Shown: positions 53,701 through 64,000, counted from the stretch's first letter. The stretch is 64,000 nucleotides of DNA from Breznakia pachnodae (GCF_030814225.1 NZ_JAUSUR010000003.1:434001-498000), one strand, 5' to 3'. Notes: generated by a model not told the origin, from the letters alone. A program made the numbers and translations.

Positions 53701-55065
53701 ATGAATTTTGAACTTATATCAAAGGAATTATTAGATATCATCGATAGTAGAAATATTGATAATATTACTCACTGTGCTACTAGGCTGAGAGTTAATGTGA
53801 AAAATATTAACGAGATTGATACAACTAGAATTGAAAAAGTAGAAGGAGTTTTAGGAATTGTGAAACAAGGGAATACTTTACAGATTATTTTCGGGCCAAA
53901 TGTTCAACAAGTGTATGATTCATTTACATTATTATATGGAGCAGATAACCCAGAAATAAAAACATCAGATAGAAACAATAATTCTAAAAGTAAAGAGAAT
54001 TTATTTTCAAGAGCATTAAGTTTCTTAGCAGCAGCTTTTCTACCAACAATGCCAATTGTTGTAGCAACTGGTTTAATTTCTGCAATTTTAAATATTTTAG
54101 TCTTAACAATCGGTTTATCAACGGAGTCACCTACTTACACATTAATCAATGCGATTGCAAGTACAGGTTTTTATTTCCTACCATTATATGTAGGGTATGG
54201 ATGTGCTAAACAACTGAATATTAATCCAATATACGGAATTTTCTTAGGCGCAGTATTGTTGAATCAAAGTATTAATGGTGTAGAAAACTTAAATCTATTT
54301 GGGTTACCAGTTGTAGCTACTACGTATTCTTATACAGCACTACCAGTTTTATTAGGTGTAATTATAATGGCTCAAACACATAAATTTATTTATAACAAAA
54401 TACCAAGTTATCTTAAAGATGTATTGATACCATTAATCGTTATAGCTGTTGGAACACTTGCAACTTTATTGATTGTTGGTCCATTAGGAGTTATTTTAGG
54501 GGATTGGATGACAGATGGATTTGTATTTATTCATGATAAAATAGGGTGGCTTGCTCTTGGGCTTGTTGGTGCCTTATTTGGCTTTACAGTTCTTACAGGA
54601 ACAAACAAAGCATTGGTTCCAATAATGGTTACATCATTAGCAACACAAGGATATGATACATTTCTAATTCCAGCAATGTTAGGGACAAATATTGCAATTG
54701 CTACAGCAACATTAGCGGTTGCTTATCTTGAAAAAGATCCAATTAAAAAAGGAACACAGCTGTCTGCAGGGGTTACTGGACTTATGGGAATTTCTGAACC
54801 ATCTTTATTTGGTGTATTAATTAATGATAGAAAAGCCTTGTATGGTTCTATGATTGGAGGAGCAGTTGGGGGTATTTTGGCTGGTATTACAAATTTAGCA
54901 CAGAATTCAATTGTCTCTGGTATTCCAGGATTACCAACAATGGTAATTTCAATACCACCATACAGTGGTCTAACAAATATGTACTGGGGAATTGCAGTAA
55001 TTGTAGTTTCAGGGGCTGTAGGATTCTTAGCAACAATTTTCTTGAAGAAAAGAGGGCAATCGTAA
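53701..55065 (+). CDS. Beta-glucoside-type PTS permease EIIBC, no EIIA
   Basis: The 454 residues have EIIB with NITHCATRLRV (Cys25) and an EIIC membrane domain (FLPTMPIVVATGLISAILNI; GFTVLTGTNKALVPIMVTSL; GLMGISEPSLFGVLI). The protein ends after the last helix and lacks EIIA, so it needs the EIIA-Glc protein in trans. In most relatives the loop motif reads TEPAIYG; here it is SEPSLFG. AAAAGGGGG precedes the ATG. It is flanked by two minus-strand GH1 genes and an RpiR gene. Confidence 0.9.
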   Translation: MNFELISKELLDIIDSRNIDNITHCATRLRVNVKNINEIDTTRIEKVEGVLGIVKQGNTLQIIFGPNVQQVYDSFTLLYGADNPEIKTSDRNNNSKSKENLFSRALSFLAAAFLPTMPIVVATGLISAILNILVLTIGLSTESPTYTLINAIASTGFYFLPLYVGYGCAKQLNINPIYGIFLGAVLLNQSINGVENLNLFGLPVVATTYSYTALPVLLGVIIMAQTHKFIYNKIPSYLKDVLIPLIVIAVGTLATLLIVGPLGVILGDWMTDGFVFIHDKIGWLALGLVGALFGFTVLTGTNKALVPIMVTSLATQGYDTFLIPAMLGTNIAIATATLAVAYLEKDPIKKGTQLSAGVTGLMGISEPSLFGVLINDRKALYGSMIGGAVGGILAGITNLAQNSIVSGIPGLPTMVISIPPYSGLTNMYWGIAVIVVSGAVGFLATIFLKKRGQS

Positions 55066-55078
55066 TTATATAAAAAAG

Positions 55079-55110
55079 AAACTGCCATATAAAATTGTGG
55101 CAGTTTTCCT
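55079..55110. terminator. Terminator between the EIIBC gene and the convergent rpiR-family gene
   Basis: AAACTGCCA (55079-55087) pairs with TGGCAGTTT (55098-55106), followed by T-rich sequence; an A-run on the other side makes it usable from both strands. Confidence 0.82.
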
Positions 55111-55114
55111 TTGG

Positions 55115-55945
55115 TTATTCCTCTTTGCTATCTTTTTCCCCTCTATATAGAGTGGCATATTCATAGTAGAGGAAATCAAAAAATAGATTTGTTGCATATT
55201 TTCTGTTTACAACTTCCTTTTTTATTGTTTCATTAGAAATTTGGTCTGTATAGTTATATAAAATATCATCAGTCAAACGTATGATATCAGTGAATACAGG
55301 ATGATTATATTGAGTATTTAGAGTTACTAAATAAATAGGGCAGTTAATAGTCTCTAACTCAGCCACAATGGTATTGGCTAACACAGCACTTGATGAGGCA
55401 ACGATTACAATATCATTATGCTTAATATCAATTTCTTTGCTTTTCTCAAAGTTAATAACAATATCCCAAAAGGAATTAAACTGTAGAAATTGCATTTGCA
55501 TATCTTCTACCATTCTTGTAGTTGATGTGGATGTTAACCAATATATATTATTAGAATGATACATCATATTTGCTAAGTTTTTAATTCTATCAAGAATATG
55601 CGATTTGTTGTTTTTAAAGAATGACTGAATTTCACTGATTTGGTGAATATGTTCATCAACATAATTTTCTCTGTCTAATTCTTTTTCAAACATACTAATA
55701 TCATAAGGAACAGTGAATTCGTTTTTGAAATCTAAAAAACTTTCGTGATCCAGTTTTAAAAAGAATCTTCTAACCGTTGCTCTTGATACATGACATTCTT
55801 CAGATACATCATAAATATTAATATTTTTAATGTTGTTAAATCTTTGTAAAAAATATTTAGATAATATTTTCTCAGTTGAGTGTAGAGGGGATTCGTTATA
55901 TAAGCGCAACAACAATAAAAAAGTACCATATCTTTCTACAGACAT
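55115..55945 (-). CDS. RpiR/MurR-family transcriptional regulator
   Basis: I start at MSVERYGTFLLLL (ATG 55945), behind AAAGGATAG. The 276 residues have an N-terminal HTH of the RpiR type (INIYDVSEECHVSRATVRRFFLKLDHESFLDFKNEF). A SIS-like sugar-phosphate domain follows (YWLTSTSTTRMVEDMQMQF; DIVIVASSSAVLANTIVAEL). It sits within the second beta-glucoside cluster and probably senses a phosphorylated product to control 52011, 53701 and 56109. Confidence 0.88.
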   Translation of the reverse strand: MSVERYGTFLLLLRLYNESPLHSTEKILSKYFLQRFNNIKNINIYDVSEECHVSRATVRRFFLKLDHESFLDFKNEFTVPYDISMFEKELDRENYVDEHIHQISEIQSFFKNNKSHILDRIKNLANMMYHSNNIYWLTSTSTTRMVEDMQMQFLQFNSFWDIVINFEKSKEIDIKHNDIVIVASSSAVLANTIVAELETINCPIYLVTLNTQYNHPVFTDIIRLTDDILYNYTDQISNETIKKEVVNRKYATNLFFDFLYYEYATLYRGEKDSKEE

Positions 55946-56052
55946 AAATCTATCCTTTCTTGAATGCTTTATCATCTATTGTTAAACATTCTATTTCTTT
56001 CATCTTTATCTTATCAAAACTTTGTTCTTATTCATATGTTTGTGAATAGGAA

Positions 56053-56085
56053 AAATAGCAAATATTATTTGAATGTTTGCTATTT
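56053..56085 (-). terminator. Terminator of the GH1 gene at 56109
   Basis: AAATAGCAAA (56053-56062) pairs with TTTGCTATTT (56076-56085). Read on the minus strand it is followed by T residues, just after the GH1 stop. Confidence 0.78.
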
Positions 56086-56108
56086 CTTTCTTTCCTTATT
56101 CAATTTTG

Positions 56109-57641
<1,533 letters not shown>

Positions 57642-57717
57642 TTAAGGATACATAAAAGCCAGGAGCTCTATTTAAGATCCTGGCTTATAACACTTCTTGA
57701 TTCGAATATGATACAAC

Positions 57718-59127
57718 TTATTTATATTTATTTTGTAGGTTTTTAACTATTTCAACTAAAAGCTTAATGGTATTTTGAATATCTTCTTTCGTTGTTTCTG
57801 GATTAATAGAACAAACCCGCAAAACCGTTTTTCCATTGAGTGAGGTTGTTAGAATACCTACATACCCACTATCAAGAATTGCTTTGGATATTGCTTTATT
57901 AAACTCATCAACTTGTTGCTTATTAGCATTTACAGGAACATATCGGAAATTTAAAATTGCCAGATGAGCAGATGAAATGATTTCCCAATTATCATATGTT
58001 TTTAACTCATTTTCCATATATTCAACCAGTTGTATACTGTGTTCAATTCCTTCACTGATGTTATCAATACCTAATGTTTGCAAAGTTAACCATAGCTTTA
58101 AACTTCTTGCAGGACGTGTTAGTTCTGGACCAAAGTCCCAGTAGTTGATTTGTTCATTATTTGTTTGCGCATCTTTCAAATATTCTGGATGGGTTGAAAA
58201 CATACTAATCAAATGATTCTTTTCTCTTATAAGTATTGTGCTGCAGCTATATGTCTGCAGTAGCCATTTATGAGCATCCCAACTAATACTGTCTGAACGT
58301 GATATTCCATCTAATAGATGTCTATATTTATCTGATACCAAAACTGTTGCACCATATGCTCCATCTACATGAAACCATAATCCATACTTATCACAAATAT
58401 CTGCTATTGAATGTAAAGGGTCAACACTACCTGTATTGGTTGTTCCTGAAGTTGCAATGACTGCAAAGGGAATGAAACCCTTTGCCTTATCCTCACAAAT
58501 GATTGTTTCAAGTGAATCAACATCTAATTGATAGTTTTCATTTGTAGGAACTTTACGTATCTGATCTTCTCGAAATCCTATTATCTTTAAACCTTTCGCA
58601 ACTGATGAATGTGTCTGATCAGATACATAAGCAATACCTTTCGGATACTCATCCTCGGCAAGTTTAACATTTCTAGCGGTTGTTAAAGCGGTAAGGTTTG
58701 CCATAGAACCACCAGAAACGAAAAGCCCACCAGAGGTATCAGGATAGCCTGCTAGTTTACACATCCACTCGATTATTTTGCTTTCAATACAGCTGGCACT
58801 TGGACTTTGTAGCCAACTTCCTCCATGAGGGTTAAAAGCACTTGTCATTATTTCTCCAGCCCAAGACAGTAAAGAAACTGGACTAGGAATAAAAGCAAAG
58901 CACCTTGGATGTTGCATATATGCCTGATTACTATAAACTAAATTTTGCATTTCCTGCATTACTTCATTTATATCTCTACTTTCTGAAGCAAATGGTATTT
59001 CTTTTAATTTTGATATTTTATCGTTATTCATATCTGGAAAGACTTTTTTGGAGTCAATGTTATTTTGAAAATTATTGTAGTAATTAACAAAATTTAAGAT
59101 ACTTTCAAATATTAATTCATTATTCAT
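57718..59127 (-). CDS. PLP-dependent amino-acid decarboxylase (aromatic/group II type)
   Basis: The ATG at 59127 follows AAGGAG. The 469 residues show the group II decarboxylase pattern: NPHGGSWLQSPSASCIESKIIEWM, GGLFVSGGSMANLTAL, TSGTTNTGSVDPL, FHVDGAYGA and the PLP lysine in SISWDAHKWLL (Lys287). The family includes aromatic-L-amino-acid, tyrosine and tryptophan decarboxylases and some glutamate decarboxylases. Gut Bacillota members make tryptamine or phenethylamine. The substrate cannot be settled by eye. No antiporter gene adjoins it. It is divergent from a LysR regulator. Confidence 0.9.
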   Translation of the reverse strand: MNNELIFESILNFVNYYNNFQNNIDSKKVFPDMNNDKISKLKEIPFASESRDINEVMQEMQNLVYSNQAYMQHPRCFAFIPSPVSLLSWAGEIMTSAFNPHGGSWLQSPSASCIESKIIEWMCKLAGYPDTSGGLFVSGGSMANLTALTTARNVKLAEDEYPKGIAYVSDQTHSSVAKGLKIIGFREDQIRKVPTNENYQLDVDSLETIICEDKAKGFIPFAVIATSGTTNTGSVDPLHSIADICDKYGLWFHVDGAYGATVLVSDKYRHLLDGISRSDSISWDAHKWLLQTYSCSTILIREKNHLISMFSTHPEYLKDAQTNNEQINYWDFGPELTRPARSLKLWLTLQTLGIDNISEGIEHSIQLVEYMENELKTYDNWEIISSAHLAILNFRYVPVNANKQQVDEFNKAISKAILDSGYVGILTTSLNGKTVLRVCSINPETTKEDIQNTIKLLVEIVKNLQNKYK

Positions 59128-59159
59128 CAATGTTAGCTCCTTTTTTATTATTGAAGTTA

Positions 59160-59225
59160 CTTCATTTGTAGTTTATCATTAAAGTGTAGATTAGTTAAAT
59201 TCATAGATTTTATGATATTCATTAA
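59160..59225. promoter_or_regulatory. Divergent control region of the decarboxylase and LysR genes
   Basis: The short AT-rich region between the two starts contains TCATA-GATTT-TATGA, a small inverted repeat of the size expected for a LysR-type site. It is a weak signal, judged mainly from position. Confidence 0.35.
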
Positions 59226-59247
59226 AATTAATAATAAGAGGTGAATG

Positions 59248-60129
59248 ATGGAAATAAGAAATATTAAATCATTTCTAAAAGTTACAGAATTACAGAGTTT
59301 TACGAAAGCTGCACAGCAATTAGGATATTCTCAATCTGCTATAACTGTGCAAATAAAACAACTGGAAAATGAGTTAGGTGTACAGTTATTTGAACGAATT
59401 GGAAAGCAAATAAAGCTAACAAACTATGGTCATAACTTTTTTCAACAAGCCATGGTTATTCTTAGAGATATTGAAATGGCGAAAGAAGTAGTGCATATGA
59501 ATGAACAACCTGTAGGTACATTACATATTGGAGTAATAGATTCTTTATCTACAAGTGTATTGCCTAATATCCTTATTAATTACCAAAAACAGTATCCATT
59601 GGTAAAAACAACAATTAAAACTGGAGTAAACGCGGAAATGTTCGATTTGGTAAAAAGAAATGAAATTGACTTAATATACTTTTTAGATAAAAAACTATAT
59701 TATCCTGAATGGATTAAAGTAGTTGAAAGAGCAGAACCAATTGTGTTTGTTACATCTACTGAACATACTTTTGCTAAGAATAAGAGTATAACATTAGATA
59801 TGATTTTAAATGAATCACTTATTCTAACAGAGCGTGGACTTAGTTATCGATATGATCTGGAGCAATACCTTGCTTCTAAAGGAAAGGAACTCAAACCAGT
59901 CTTGGAAATAGGAAATACAGATATAATTATTAAACTGCTTCTTGATAACTTGGGGATTTCTTTTTTACCTTATTATGTAGTACATGATTTAGTGAAACAG
60001 AGGAAACTAAAGATTTTGGAAGTTAAGGAAATTAAAGTAGAAATGTGGAGCCAACTTGTTTATCACAAAAATAAGTTATTAACACCTCAAATGAAATCAT
60101 TCATCGAAACTCTAAAAGAAAGTATTTAA
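59248..60129 (+). CDS. LysR-family transcriptional regulator
   Basis: I choose the second of two adjacent ATGs (MEIRNIKSFLKV) for its 6-base spacing from GAGG. The 293 residues have the N-terminal LysR HTH (SFTKAAQQLGYSQSAITVQIKQLENELGVQLFERIGKQIKLT). An effector-binding domain follows (GTLHIGVIDSLSTSVLPNIL; ISFLPYYVVHDLV). Divergent orientation makes the decarboxylase gene its probable target, with the amino acid or amine as possible signal. Confidence 0.92.
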   Translation: MEIRNIKSFLKVTELQSFTKAAQQLGYSQSAITVQIKQLENELGVQLFERIGKQIKLTNYGHNFFQQAMVILRDIEMAKEVVHMNEQPVGTLHIGVIDSLSTSVLPNILINYQKQYPLVKTTIKTGVNAEMFDLVKRNEIDLIYFLDKKLYYPEWIKVVERAEPIVFVTSTEHTFAKNKSITLDMILNESLILTERGLSYRYDLEQYLASKGKELKPVLEIGNTDIIIKLLLDNLGISFLPYYVVHDLVKQRKLKILEVKEIKVEMWSQLVYHKNKLLTPQMKSFIETLKESI

Positions 60130-60155
60130 TATTATATATTACTGTTTATAACTAA

Positions 60156-60183
60156 AATAACTGCACTTAATAGTGCAGTTATT
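60156..60183. terminator. Bidirectional terminator between the lysR and HAD genes
   Basis: AATAACTGCAC (60156-60166) and GTGCAGTTATT (60173-60183) form an 11-bp perfect stem for convergent genes. Confidence 0.82.
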
Positions 60184-60203
60184 AGTTTGATAGACTTCTA
60201 ATC

Positions 60204-60998
60204 TTATAATAAGCCAAAATGTTCACACGCTTTGTAGATACCGTCATTATCAACCGTATCTGTTATATGAGTAGCAATTGCTTTTAAATCATTTACTGCA
60301 TTTCCCATAGCAACTGAATGAGAAACAGCACCAAACATTTCTAAATCATTTTCTTCATCGCCAAAAACAATTGCCTCAGTTTTATCAAAATTGAAGATTT
60401 CTAAGACCTTTTCAATACCTGTTGCTTTTGACACTTCTTTTGGAATAATATTTATGATAATAGGTCCCACCATTTTTGCTTTTAACTCTTTAGAAGAAAG
60501 GCTAATTTTATTTTTAACATCTTCTCCTAAAACTGCAATTTCATATGTTTCATATTGTTTGATTTTATCAATATCATATCCAATCGCTTCTTCTTTTGTT
60601 TTAAGTCTTTTTCTCATGTTATCTGACACTTTAATAACAACATTACCTTCAGTAGTTTCTAACATAATTGCAATGTCTTCGATATCAATAATATCATCTA
60701 ATACACTTGTTATTTGATCTAAAGTAAGAATCCTTTTAAAAACCTCTTCTCCCTCATGTGTTACACTTAAACCATTTGCTGATATGTAACTGTCCATTTC
60801 TAATATCTCTACAATATCTGCAATTGATTTCTTACCTCTTCCTGTTGCAATCATTGGGATTATACCATTTTCTTTTAGTTTCTTAATTGCAAGTTTAGTT
60901 GATGCGGGAATTCTATCATCAATACTTTTAGTCATATCAGTATTACTGGCCAATGTGCCATCAATATCAAAAAATGCTATTTTTATTTGTGATTTCAT
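60204..60998 (-). CDS. Cof-type HAD phosphatase
   Basis: The 264 residues have motif I FFDIDGTLASNTD, motif II MIATGRGKKSI and the C-terminal VFGDEENDLEMFGAV with a Cof cap between. This is a sugar-phosphate or nucleotide phosphatase-type enzyme of unknown substrate, related to the one at 26183. AGAGGGA precedes the ATG. It is divergent from the MerR gene. Confidence 0.9.
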   Translation of the reverse strand: MKSQIKIAFFDIDGTLASNTDMTKSIDDRIPASTKLAIKKLKENGIIPMIATGRGKKSIADIVEILEMDSYISANGLSVTHEGEEVFKRILTLDQITSVLDDIIDIEDIAIMLETTEGNVVIKVSDNMRKRLKTKEEAIGYDIDKIKQYETYEIAVLGEDVKNKISLSSKELKAKMVGPIIINIIPKEVSKATGIEKVLEIFNFDKTEAIVFGDEENDLEMFGAVSHSVAMGNAVNDLKAIATHITDTVDNDGIYKACEHFGLL

Positions 60999-61109
60999 TT
61001 TATTTGTCCCTCTCTATAATTATCTTTTAAACGGAAATGATATGCTATATTACTATTATTTTACGTTTATAAGTTTGACTAGTCAAGAAACTACGACAAT
61101 AACAAATCC

Positions 61110-61140
61110 TTGACTCTTCCTTTAGGTAAGCGTTTATAAT
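61110..61140 (+). promoter_or_regulatory. MerR-type promoter with a 19-bp spacer
   Basis: TTGACT (61110-61115), 19 bp, TATAAT (61135-61140). The spacer holds CTTCCTTTAGGTAAG, a dyad of the kind bound by MerR proteins, which activate by untwisting over-long spacers. It lies 35 bases before the MerR gene, implying autoregulation. Confidence 0.75.
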
Positions 61141-61174
61141 ATTACTATGAGAAATAAGTGAGGGAGACTATATA

Positions 61175-62146
61175 ATGAGTAATTTAATTAAAATTAGGGA
61201 TGTATCAAGTAAGTATGACATAACAGCACGTACATTACGATATTATGAGGATATGGGACTATTGAATAGTACAAGAAGTGAAGATGTAGCATATAGAATG
61301 TATGATGAAACTGCAATTAGACGTCTAGAACAAATTCTTATCTTACGTAAACTAAATATTAGTATAAAAGATATTCAACGCATTTTCAAAGCTTCTGGTT
61401 CAGATGTAGTGTTAGATGTGTTAGGGAAAAAGGTAGAAAATATTGATGAAGAAGTATCTCTTCTACATGAACTGAAAAATATTGTATTGGACTTTATAAG
61501 AGAAATAGAAAGTGTAAATTTTACGGATAATGCAGATATAAAGCAATTGTATGATAAAGCGAAAGAGATAGAGACTCAGTTTGTAAGTGTTGATTATATT
61601 GGCAAACCTTCTAAAGTGAATCGATTACTAGAAATAACAGAGAAATTGGATAAGAAAGTACCAGATGTAATGGTAGTTAGAGTACCTGCATTTAAAGCTA
61701 TATCGTCTGGTGATCAGACATGGATGGATATATTTAAAAAAGGTGGTTATATGTTTCAGTTATGGCAATATTATCCTTTATATAAACAAGTGATGTTTGA
61801 TTGTGTTGATTTTATATTACCTAAAAATGATAAAGCAGAGATGATCTGTGCGCTTAAGGATGATACCACAATTGAAGACATCAGTCCTTTATCAATAACT
61901 GATTTTCCAGGTGGATTATATGCGATGGCAGTGAGTATTGATGAAGATGATGAAAGTATTCAAAAAGTGCATGATAAGATTAACAGATGGATAGAAAATA
62001 CGAATTTTGAATTAGATGATAGTAGAGATTTCATGTTTAATATGCCTTTCTTAGATGAAGAAAATAATTTCAATAATGATATTGAAAAAGGATTGGGATA
62101 TAAACAAATGCAACGCTATGTACCAATAAAGTTAAAGGAAGAATAG
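61175..62146 (+). CDS. MerR-family regulator with GyrI-like effector domain
   Basis: The 323-residue protein has a MerR winged helix (IRDVSSKYDITARTLRYYEDMGLLNSTRS; AIRRLEQILILRKLNISIKDIQRIF), a coiled-coil dimerisation helix (about residues 75-120) and a large C-terminal domain (about 155-320). That domain (FKAISSGDQTWMDIFKK; GGLYAMAVSIDEDDESIQKVHDKINRWI) resembles the GyrI-like ligand-binding fold of BmrR/TipA-type drug sensors. No efflux gene lies next to it in the window. GGGAG precedes the ATG. Confidence 0.88.
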   Translation: MSNLIKIRDVSSKYDITARTLRYYEDMGLLNSTRSEDVAYRMYDETAIRRLEQILILRKLNISIKDIQRIFKASGSDVVLDVLGKKVENIDEEVSLLHELKNIVLDFIREIESVNFTDNADIKQLYDKAKEIETQFVSVDYIGKPSKVNRLLEITEKLDKKVPDVMVVRVPAFKAISSGDQTWMDIFKKGGYMFQLWQYYPLYKQVMFDCVDFILPKNDKAEMICALKDDTTIEDISPLSITDFPGGLYAMAVSIDEDDESIQKVHDKINRWIENTNFELDDSRDFMFNMPFLDEENNFNNDIEKGLGYKQMQRYVPIKLKEE

Positions 62147-62197
62147 TATTGCTTCCTATGGTATGATAAATGTAGAGAATTATTTACGAGGTGAACG

Positions 62198-63238
62198 ATG
62201 CGAAAGACATTAACAGAGTTAGCTGAATACTTACAAACGATTTTGGTTCCTGAAACGGACGAAAAGTATTCGATTCATTCAGATTATCAAAGTATCTTTG
62301 ATGAAGAAACATTAAGAAAAGGTATTTGTGGATATAGAACTTTTTTGAATCATCTCTTTAAAGAACTATCACTCTGTGGAGATATGTATGACAGTCATAA
62401 AAAGGTTGCACATGAATATGAGAATCGTACGACACTTTCAGGATACTATCCGTTTCTTCACGCTATAAATAATCTATTGATTAGAATAGGTTATTATGGT
62501 GTACTCGATAAAAGTAATTCATATTTAATTTGCGAAAGTAATATATTTAATGAGAAAATACCTGTTTCGAAAACAATGGAATGCTTACATTTCTTAAATG
62601 ATTGTGGCATAGAGTTTGTTGGTATTGATTTAGATGAAAAGAAACCTAACTTATCAGAGATAGAAACTATAAAAGTTTCATATTCTGATAATCCAGTTAT
62701 GTTAATTGGAATGAAAGTGATGGCAATCGCAGAAGTTGACCACAGAACCCTTATAAATCAGGATGTATTTTTACGATGTGACTATAGTGTATTAAAAAGT
62801 AATGAGACAGATGTGATTACAATCATAAGAAACACAATAAGAACATTACCAGTCGATATTCAAAACTTTGTATTACAACTGCATCAACGTTATTTGGATA
62901 AAGGAATGAAATGTGTTGTAGAGATAAAGGGATTTCATGTATATGTTAAATATATGTATAAAAGAAAAGAACTATGGGGAATAAATGCATCCCTCAACAA
63001 TGGTTTTCATATAAATGTGAAAACCCAAAAGATGGATCAGTATGATGATGTTATTGAAACATTCCCTCCATTTCTAAGGAAGATAATTAAGGAAGGGTAT
63101 GGATGTGGAAGAAAGATAGAAGCAATTGGTCATTGCAATGGAGGTTGTAGAGGGATGACAATACCATTAGATTCTACTGTGTTAAATATGAGTAATGGTA
63201 TAAAGAAGTGGTTTGACGCAGAACTAGAATATTTATAA
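62198..63238 (+). CDS. Protein of unknown function, two-domain relative of 48614
   Basis: The 346-residue protein has an N-terminal half without recognisable motif (helical; HAINNLLIRIGYYG). The C-terminal half resembles the 161-residue protein at 48614: a basic region (KGMKCVVEIKGFHVYVKYMYKRKELWG), then LRKIIKEGYGCGRKIEAIGHCNGGCRG, with cysteines spaced as for metal binding. It could follow the MerR gene as part of its regulon: 51 bases separate them with no terminator. GAGGTGAACG precedes the ATG. Confidence 0.65.
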   Translation: MRKTLTELAEYLQTILVPETDEKYSIHSDYQSIFDEETLRKGICGYRTFLNHLFKELSLCGDMYDSHKKVAHEYENRTTLSGYYPFLHAINNLLIRIGYYGVLDKSNSYLICESNIFNEKIPVSKTMECLHFLNDCGIEFVGIDLDEKKPNLSEIETIKVSYSDNPVMLIGMKVMAIAEVDHRTLINQDVFLRCDYSVLKSNETDVITIIRNTIRTLPVDIQNFVLQLHQRYLDKGMKCVVEIKGFHVYVKYMYKRKELWGINASLNNGFHINVKTQKMDQYDDVIETFPPFLRKIIKEGYGCGRKIEAIGHCNGGCRGMTIPLDSTVLNMSNGIKKWFDAELEYL

Positions 63239-63250
63239 TGTAGAATAGTA

Positions 63251-63290
63251 AACTGAAGTCTTTTTGATAGTGAAGATTTCAGTTTTTTAT
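63251..63290 (+). terminator. Terminator after the two-domain unknown gene
   Basis: ACTGAAGTC-type left arm pairs with GATTTCAGT, followed by six T residues; the stem has some mismatches. Confidence 0.6.
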
Positions 63291-63392
63291 TGTTTCATTA
63301 AAGCGCATATTTCTCTTTCAATTTTCTTGCATTTAATCTTTTGAGGACTATAATATCCTATGAACAGAAAGTTATGAAAGGAGTGGTGTCGT

Positions 63393-63827
63393 ATGAGTTT
63401 ATTGATGCCAAGTAAAGAAGAAATGGAAGTTTATGTTGCAAACATTGGAATAATGCCTAAACATAACTATCTTATTGTTTATCGTAAAATGAAGGATTCT
63501 ACAAAGTCTTTTCTTAAACACTTTGCTAGATCAGCAAGTGTTATTACTAGGGGTAATGAAAAACCATATTACCTTATAGTTACTAAAAATGAGTTAATAT
63601 TACAGGAAATGAAAAAGCATAGTGAGATGATAAAATTCCTAAGAGAGGACTTAAAGGAATTTATGGTTAGTGATGGAGAAGGGGAAACGAAAGTAATTGA
63701 ATTTAATTATAGCGGAGAGACTTACTCTTTTATTGCTCATAAGGATTCAATTGATCGAGTGCGATATGTTGCAGATAATCTGCAATACTTAGATCAGCAT
63801 CACTGGTTGGAAGAAATTGAACTATAA
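63393..63827 (+). CDS. Small protein of unknown function (144 aa)
   Basis: A soluble protein with predicted alternating strands and helices (HNYLIVYRKMKDSTKSFLKHFARS; VIEFNYSGETYSFIAHKDS). I do not recognise it, though its size and strand pattern recall small bacterial PH-like domains. GAAAGGAG precedes the ATG, and a strong terminator follows. Confidence 0.6.
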   Translation: MSLLMPSKEEMEVYVANIGIMPKHNYLIVYRKMKDSTKSFLKHFARSASVITRGNEKPYYLIVTKNELILQEMKKHSEMIKFLREDLKEFMVSDGEGETKVIEFNYSGETYSFIAHKDSIDRVRYVADNLQYLDQHHWLEEIEL

Positions 63828-63864
63828 AAAAAAGTACTACTTTTTATTGAGTAGTACTTTTTTT
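63826..63864. terminator. Bidirectional terminator
   Basis: AAAAAGTACTACT pairs with AGTAGTACTTTTT across a short loop. A and T runs on either side suit the two convergent genes. Confidence 0.85.
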
Positions 63865-63869
63865 ATAGT

Positions 63870-64000
63870 TTATTGATAGTATTTGAACTCGGAAAATAAT
63901 TTTTTAGTATCATTTACATCTTTTTGTATTTCCTCTAGATTGTCTAGAGCAAGTTTAATAAAAATACTATCAACGATTAACATTTGTAGAATTAGAGAAG
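63870..64000 (-). CDS. C-terminal end of an RpiR-like regulator (partial)
   Basis: On the minus strand an open frame enters from the window edge and ends with TAA at 63872-63870. The 43 visible residues (LILQMLIVDSIFIKLALDNL, then EEIQKDVNDTKKLF) look like the end of a SIS domain in an RpiR/MurR-type regulator, which typically finishes with a QLxxIDxLF helix. The call rests on this short segment only. Confidence 0.45.
   Translation of the reverse strand, partial: SLILQMLIVDSIFIKLALDNLEEIQKDVNDTKKLFSEFKYYQ

Overview
The window comes from a low-GC Gram-positive bacterium (Bacillota). The evidence is AT-rich sequence throughout, strong GGAGG ribosome binding sites, TTGACA/TATAAT promoters with 17-bp spacers, a B. 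subtilis-like tmRNA tag beginning GKT, LicT/BglG antiterminators with RNA antiterminator (RAT) sites, CcpA-type cre boxes and multidomain PTS permeases. TGA is used as a stop, so this is not a Mycoplasma. A glycyl-radical enzyme with its activase implies anaerobic life. A gut or oral anaerobe, possibly of the Erysipelotrichia, fits but is an inference; no marker here settles the taxon.

Layout. 1-8265: the 3' part of a giant repetitive surface protein with nine exactly 300-bp repeats. 8640-13115: a housekeeping block (secG, rnr, a CapA-like lipoprotein, smpB, tmRNA). 13174-14319: a lipoprotein on the minus strand, then a locus with the architecture of a par/fst-like type I toxin-antitoxin module. 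14320-15688: a divergent pyruvate kinase-like gene broken by a frameshift. 15733-19024: methyltransferases, a nucleotidyltransferase and small proteins of unknown function. 19218-24682: a glycyl-radical enzyme, its activase, a DeoR regulator, a HAD phosphatase and a metallo-hydrolase. 24683-25340: a gene-free stretch with a possible structured RNA, a promoter with an overlapping cre box, and a RAT/terminator. 25341-47283: a very dense beta-glucoside and sugar-PTS island. 47370-51936: a small membrane protein, two DJ-1-like proteins, two tRNA-Arg genes, a WYL regulator and a creatininase-like amidohydrolase. 52011-57533: a second beta-glucoside cluster under an RpiR-type regulator. 57718-60129: a PLP amino-acid decarboxylase divergent from a LysR regulator. 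60204-64000: a HAD phosphatase, a MerR regulator, two proteins of unknown function, and the C-terminal end of a further RpiR-like gene.

How the genes work together. The window holds seven GH1 6-phospho-beta-glucosidases and one GH4 enzyme. It also holds four glucose/beta-glucoside-superfamily PTS permeases and one mannose-family PTS. Three of the four superfamily permeases lack an EIIA domain, and a single stand-alone EIIA-Glc (42994) probably serves them. Three BglG-type antiterminators and at least four RAT-like elements control the first island; cre boxes overlap three of its promoters. The second cluster shares a GTG..CAC operator-like sequence at two promoters and encodes an RpiR regulator.

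Points that stand out: a toxin-antitoxin-like locus at 13896-14124; a GH1 enzyme (56109-57533) whose catalytic acid/base Glu is Gln, as in plant myrosinases; a RAT that seems to control ribosome-site access rather than a terminator (27075-27151); a RAT lying inside the last codons of its own antiterminator gene (44328); and the uncharacterised structured RNA candidate at 24787-24931. All assignments are from reading the sequence; no database search was run.
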